This document shows positions 62,520 through 64,000 of a DNA stretch of 64,000 nt, piece by piece. The notes below the pieces were generated by a model, which did not search any database, was not told where the DNA came from, and saw nothing but the letters and a program-made list of their open reading frames with translations. Where the stretch lies: NCBI GenBank assembly GCA_040390855.1, contig JAZJXO010000019.1, positions 1-64,000 of the forward strand, written 5' to 3'. This stretch comes from Parvibaculum sp040390855. GTDB lineage: Bacteria > Pseudomonadota > Alphaproteobacteria > Parvibaculales > Parvibaculaceae. The position numbers were made by a program, and so were the translations under genes. Within the stretch, counting starts at the first letter, position 1. Every line of letters starts with the position of its first letter.

Positions 62520-63743
62520 TTACGCCTTTGCCGTCATGCGGTCGAGATTGGGCAGAAACAGCGCGACAATGCCGATAGCGGGCAGGAAGGCGCAGACGTT
62601 ATAAACGAAGCCGATGCTCGTGTGGTCGGCGAGTATGCCGAGCGAAGCAGCGCCGATGCCGCCCATGCCAAAGGCGAAGCCGAAGAACAATCCCGCCACC
62701 GTGCCGACGCGACCGGGCATCAGGTCCTGCGCATAGACAAGAATCGCCGAAAAGGCCGAGGCGATGATGAGCCCGATTGGAACGGTGAGCACACCCGTCC
62801 AAAAGAGATTGGCATGTGGCAGAATGAACGTAAACGGCAGCACGCCGAGAATAGAGCCCCAGATGACTTTGCGTCGACCGATACGATCGCCCACAGGTCC
62901 GCCGATCAGCGTGCCGGCAGCAGTCGCAAATAGATAGACGAAGAGCATGATCTGTGATTGCTGAACCGAGACATGAAACTTGTCGATCAGATAAAACGTG
63001 TAATAGCTCGACAGGCTCGCCTGATAGAAAAACTTTGAAAAGATCAGCAGCATCAGCATTCCAACGACAATCGCAACGCGACCGTTTGACAACCCGTGAT
63101 CATGCAGAACCACAGCAGGCTTCTTCAACGCTGCGGCCATTTGGCTCTTGTACCAGCCACCGACTTTGAAGAGCAGAACGATTGCCAGCGCCGCCACAAG
63201 CGAAAACCAGGCAACGCTCGCCTGTCCACGCTGAATGACAATAAGCGCGGCAAGCAGCGGCCCTATGGCCGAGCCCGTGTTGCCGCCCACCTGAAAGATT
63301 GACTGCGCGAGCCCGTGTTGCCCGCCGGACGCGAGCCGCGCAATGCGCGAGCTTTCGGGATGAAACACAGACGAGCCCGTGCCGATGAGCATGGCGGCAA
63401 TAAGGATCGTCGTGAAACTTCCCGCAACCGAGAGCAACAGCAAGCCCATCAGCGAGAAGCCCATACCAACGGTGAGCGAATAGGGTCGCGATTTTTTGTC
63501 GGTCGCATAGCCGATCAGCGGTTGCAGCAGAGAGGCCGTGACCTGAAAAGCAAAAGTGATGAAACCGATCTGCGTGAATGAGAGAGCGAAGCTCGCCTTC
63601 AGCAGCGGATAGATCGCAGGCAGCAGCGACTGGATCATGTCATTGAGCAAATGGCAGAAACTCAAACCGAGTAGTACAATGAAAGCGGTACTCGCGCCAT
63701 CATTGTCGGTCTTGATCTTCGTTCCCAGTGTCGCTTCGCTCAT
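62520..63743 (-). CDS. MFS transporter, fosmidomycin-resistance (Fsr) type (407 aa)
   Basis: A 12-helix major facilitator close to the Fsr group: LSFCHLLNDMIQSLLPAIYP at the N-terminus, IGFITFAFQVTASLLQPLIG, and IGTGSSVFHPESSRIARLAS. Such proteins export small polar compounds such as fosmidomycin. ATG 63743 (MSEATLG) follows GAGGC; a longer frame from 63770 is possible. It lies 10 bp after the acyl-CoA dehydrogenase gene on the same strand, an unexplained pairing. Confidence 0.87.
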   Translation of the reverse strand: MSEATLGTKIKTDNDGASTAFIVLLGLSFCHLLNDMIQSLLPAIYPLLKASFALSFTQIGFITFAFQVTASLLQPLIGYATDKKSRPYSLTVGMGFSLMGLLLLSVAGSFTTILIAAMLIGTGSSVFHPESSRIARLASGGQHGLAQSIFQVGGNTGSAIGPLLAALIVIQRGQASVAWFSLVAALAIVLLFKVGGWYKSQMAAALKKPAVVLHDHGLSNGRVAIVVGMLMLLIFSKFFYQASLSSYYTFYLIDKFHVSVQQSQIMLFVYLFATAAGTLIGGPVGDRIGRRKVIWGSILGVLPFTFILPHANLFWTGVLTVPIGLIIASAFSAILVYAQDLMPGRVGTVAGLFFGFAFGMGGIGAASLGILADHTSIGFVYNVCAFLPAIGIVALFLPNLDRMTAKA

Positions 63744-63753
63744 AACATTTGCC

Positions 63754-64000
63754 TCAAGAGAAAGCCGCAATCCCCGTGATCTCGCGGCCGAGGATCAGCG
63801 CATGAACGTCATGCGTGCCTTCATAAGTATTCACCGCTTCAAGATTCATCACATGGCGGATGACGTGATACTCGTCCGACACGCCGTTGCCGCCATGCAT
63901 ATCGCGGGCAACGCGGGCAATATCAAGCGCCTTGCCGCAATTATTGCGCTTCATCAGCGAGATCGCGGCAGGTGCCGCTTTGCCCTCGTCAAACATGCGG
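63754..64000 (-). CDS. Acyl-CoA dehydrogenase, C-terminal part (glutaryl-CoA type), cut by window end
   Basis: Only the last 80 or so residues are in the window; the gene continues beyond 64000. The segment RDMHGGNGVSDEYHVIRHVM and the active-site region NLEAVNTYEGTHDVHALILG match glutaryl-CoA dehydrogenases, where EGT carries the catalytic Glu. Glutaryl-CoA dehydrogenase acts in lysine, tryptophan and aromatic breakdown. The specific subfamily is probable but rests on a short stretch. Confidence 0.8.
   Translation of the reverse strand, partial: RMFDEGKAAPAAISLMKRNNCGKALDIARVARDMHGGNGVSDEYHVIRHVMNLEAVNTYEGTHDVHALILGREITGIAAFS

Overview
The window reads as chromosomal DNA of an alphaproteobacterium, probably from the Hyphomicrobiales/Parvibaculales side. 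The indications are BtaA/BtaB betaine-lipid enzymes, a FadE-type acyl-CoA dehydrogenase, Tat-exported PhoD, and periodic TTCCCTGTT repeats of a kind I associate with rhizobial genomes. No rRNA, tRNA or CRISPR array was seen. The organism assignment is an inference from gene content.

Region 1 (about 54-10246) is a Tn7-like transposon. It is bounded by inverted repeats that match at 34 of 36 positions, and the right end carries five regularly spaced TnsB-type sites. The core is an overlapping tnsA-tnsB-tnsC-tniQ operon (2681-8034). It is preceded by an unusual leader (2317-2680) holding a possible 22-codon peptide and then about eleven back-to-back hairpins; the last hairpin presents the tnsA ribosome-binding site in its loop. 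Two paralogous calcineurin-like phosphoesterase genes bracket the operon. Small cargo genes lie near both ends. There is no TnsE and no Cas protein.

Region 2 (10706-19454) is a co-directional set for surface-glycan assembly or decoration: a three-domain glycosyltransferase, an L,D-transpeptidase-like protein lacking its catalytic residues, a secreted protein of unknown function, two sulfotransferases and a second multidomain glycosyltransferase. Region 3 (19456-23033) is a scar zone with an IS21 end, a broken HTH gene, periodic repeats and an IS3 remnant, around an intact fadE.

Region 4 (23034-26523) has a VOC protein, PhoD and a PfkB kinase. Region 5 (26498-53322) is a large catabolic island. 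It contains an AraC regulator fused to an acetamidase/formamidase, a second acetamidase, a DODA-type dioxygenase, a Rieske oxygenase, two TauD-type oxygenases and an SDR. Next comes a long operon (35769-45822) with a TonB-dependent receptor, an MFS transporter, RutA/RutB/RutF-like enzymes, an M20 hydrolase and a private TonB-ExbB-ExbD-ExbD motor. A GntR-controlled operon (47031-52345) then encodes a two-subunit ring-hydroxylating dioxygenase, an extradiol dioxygenase, two SDRs and an ACMSD-type amidohydrolase. Together these suggest uptake and degradation of a nitrogen-containing, carboxylated (hetero)aromatic; the substrate is not evident.

Region 6 (53592-64000) carries an RND efflux pair, gmhB/gmhA for heptose, an ABC-transporter remnant, btaA/btaB, a GDP-mannose 4,6-dehydratase, a fosmidomycin-resistance-type MFS protein and the C-terminal end of an acyl-CoA dehydrogenase cut by the window edge.
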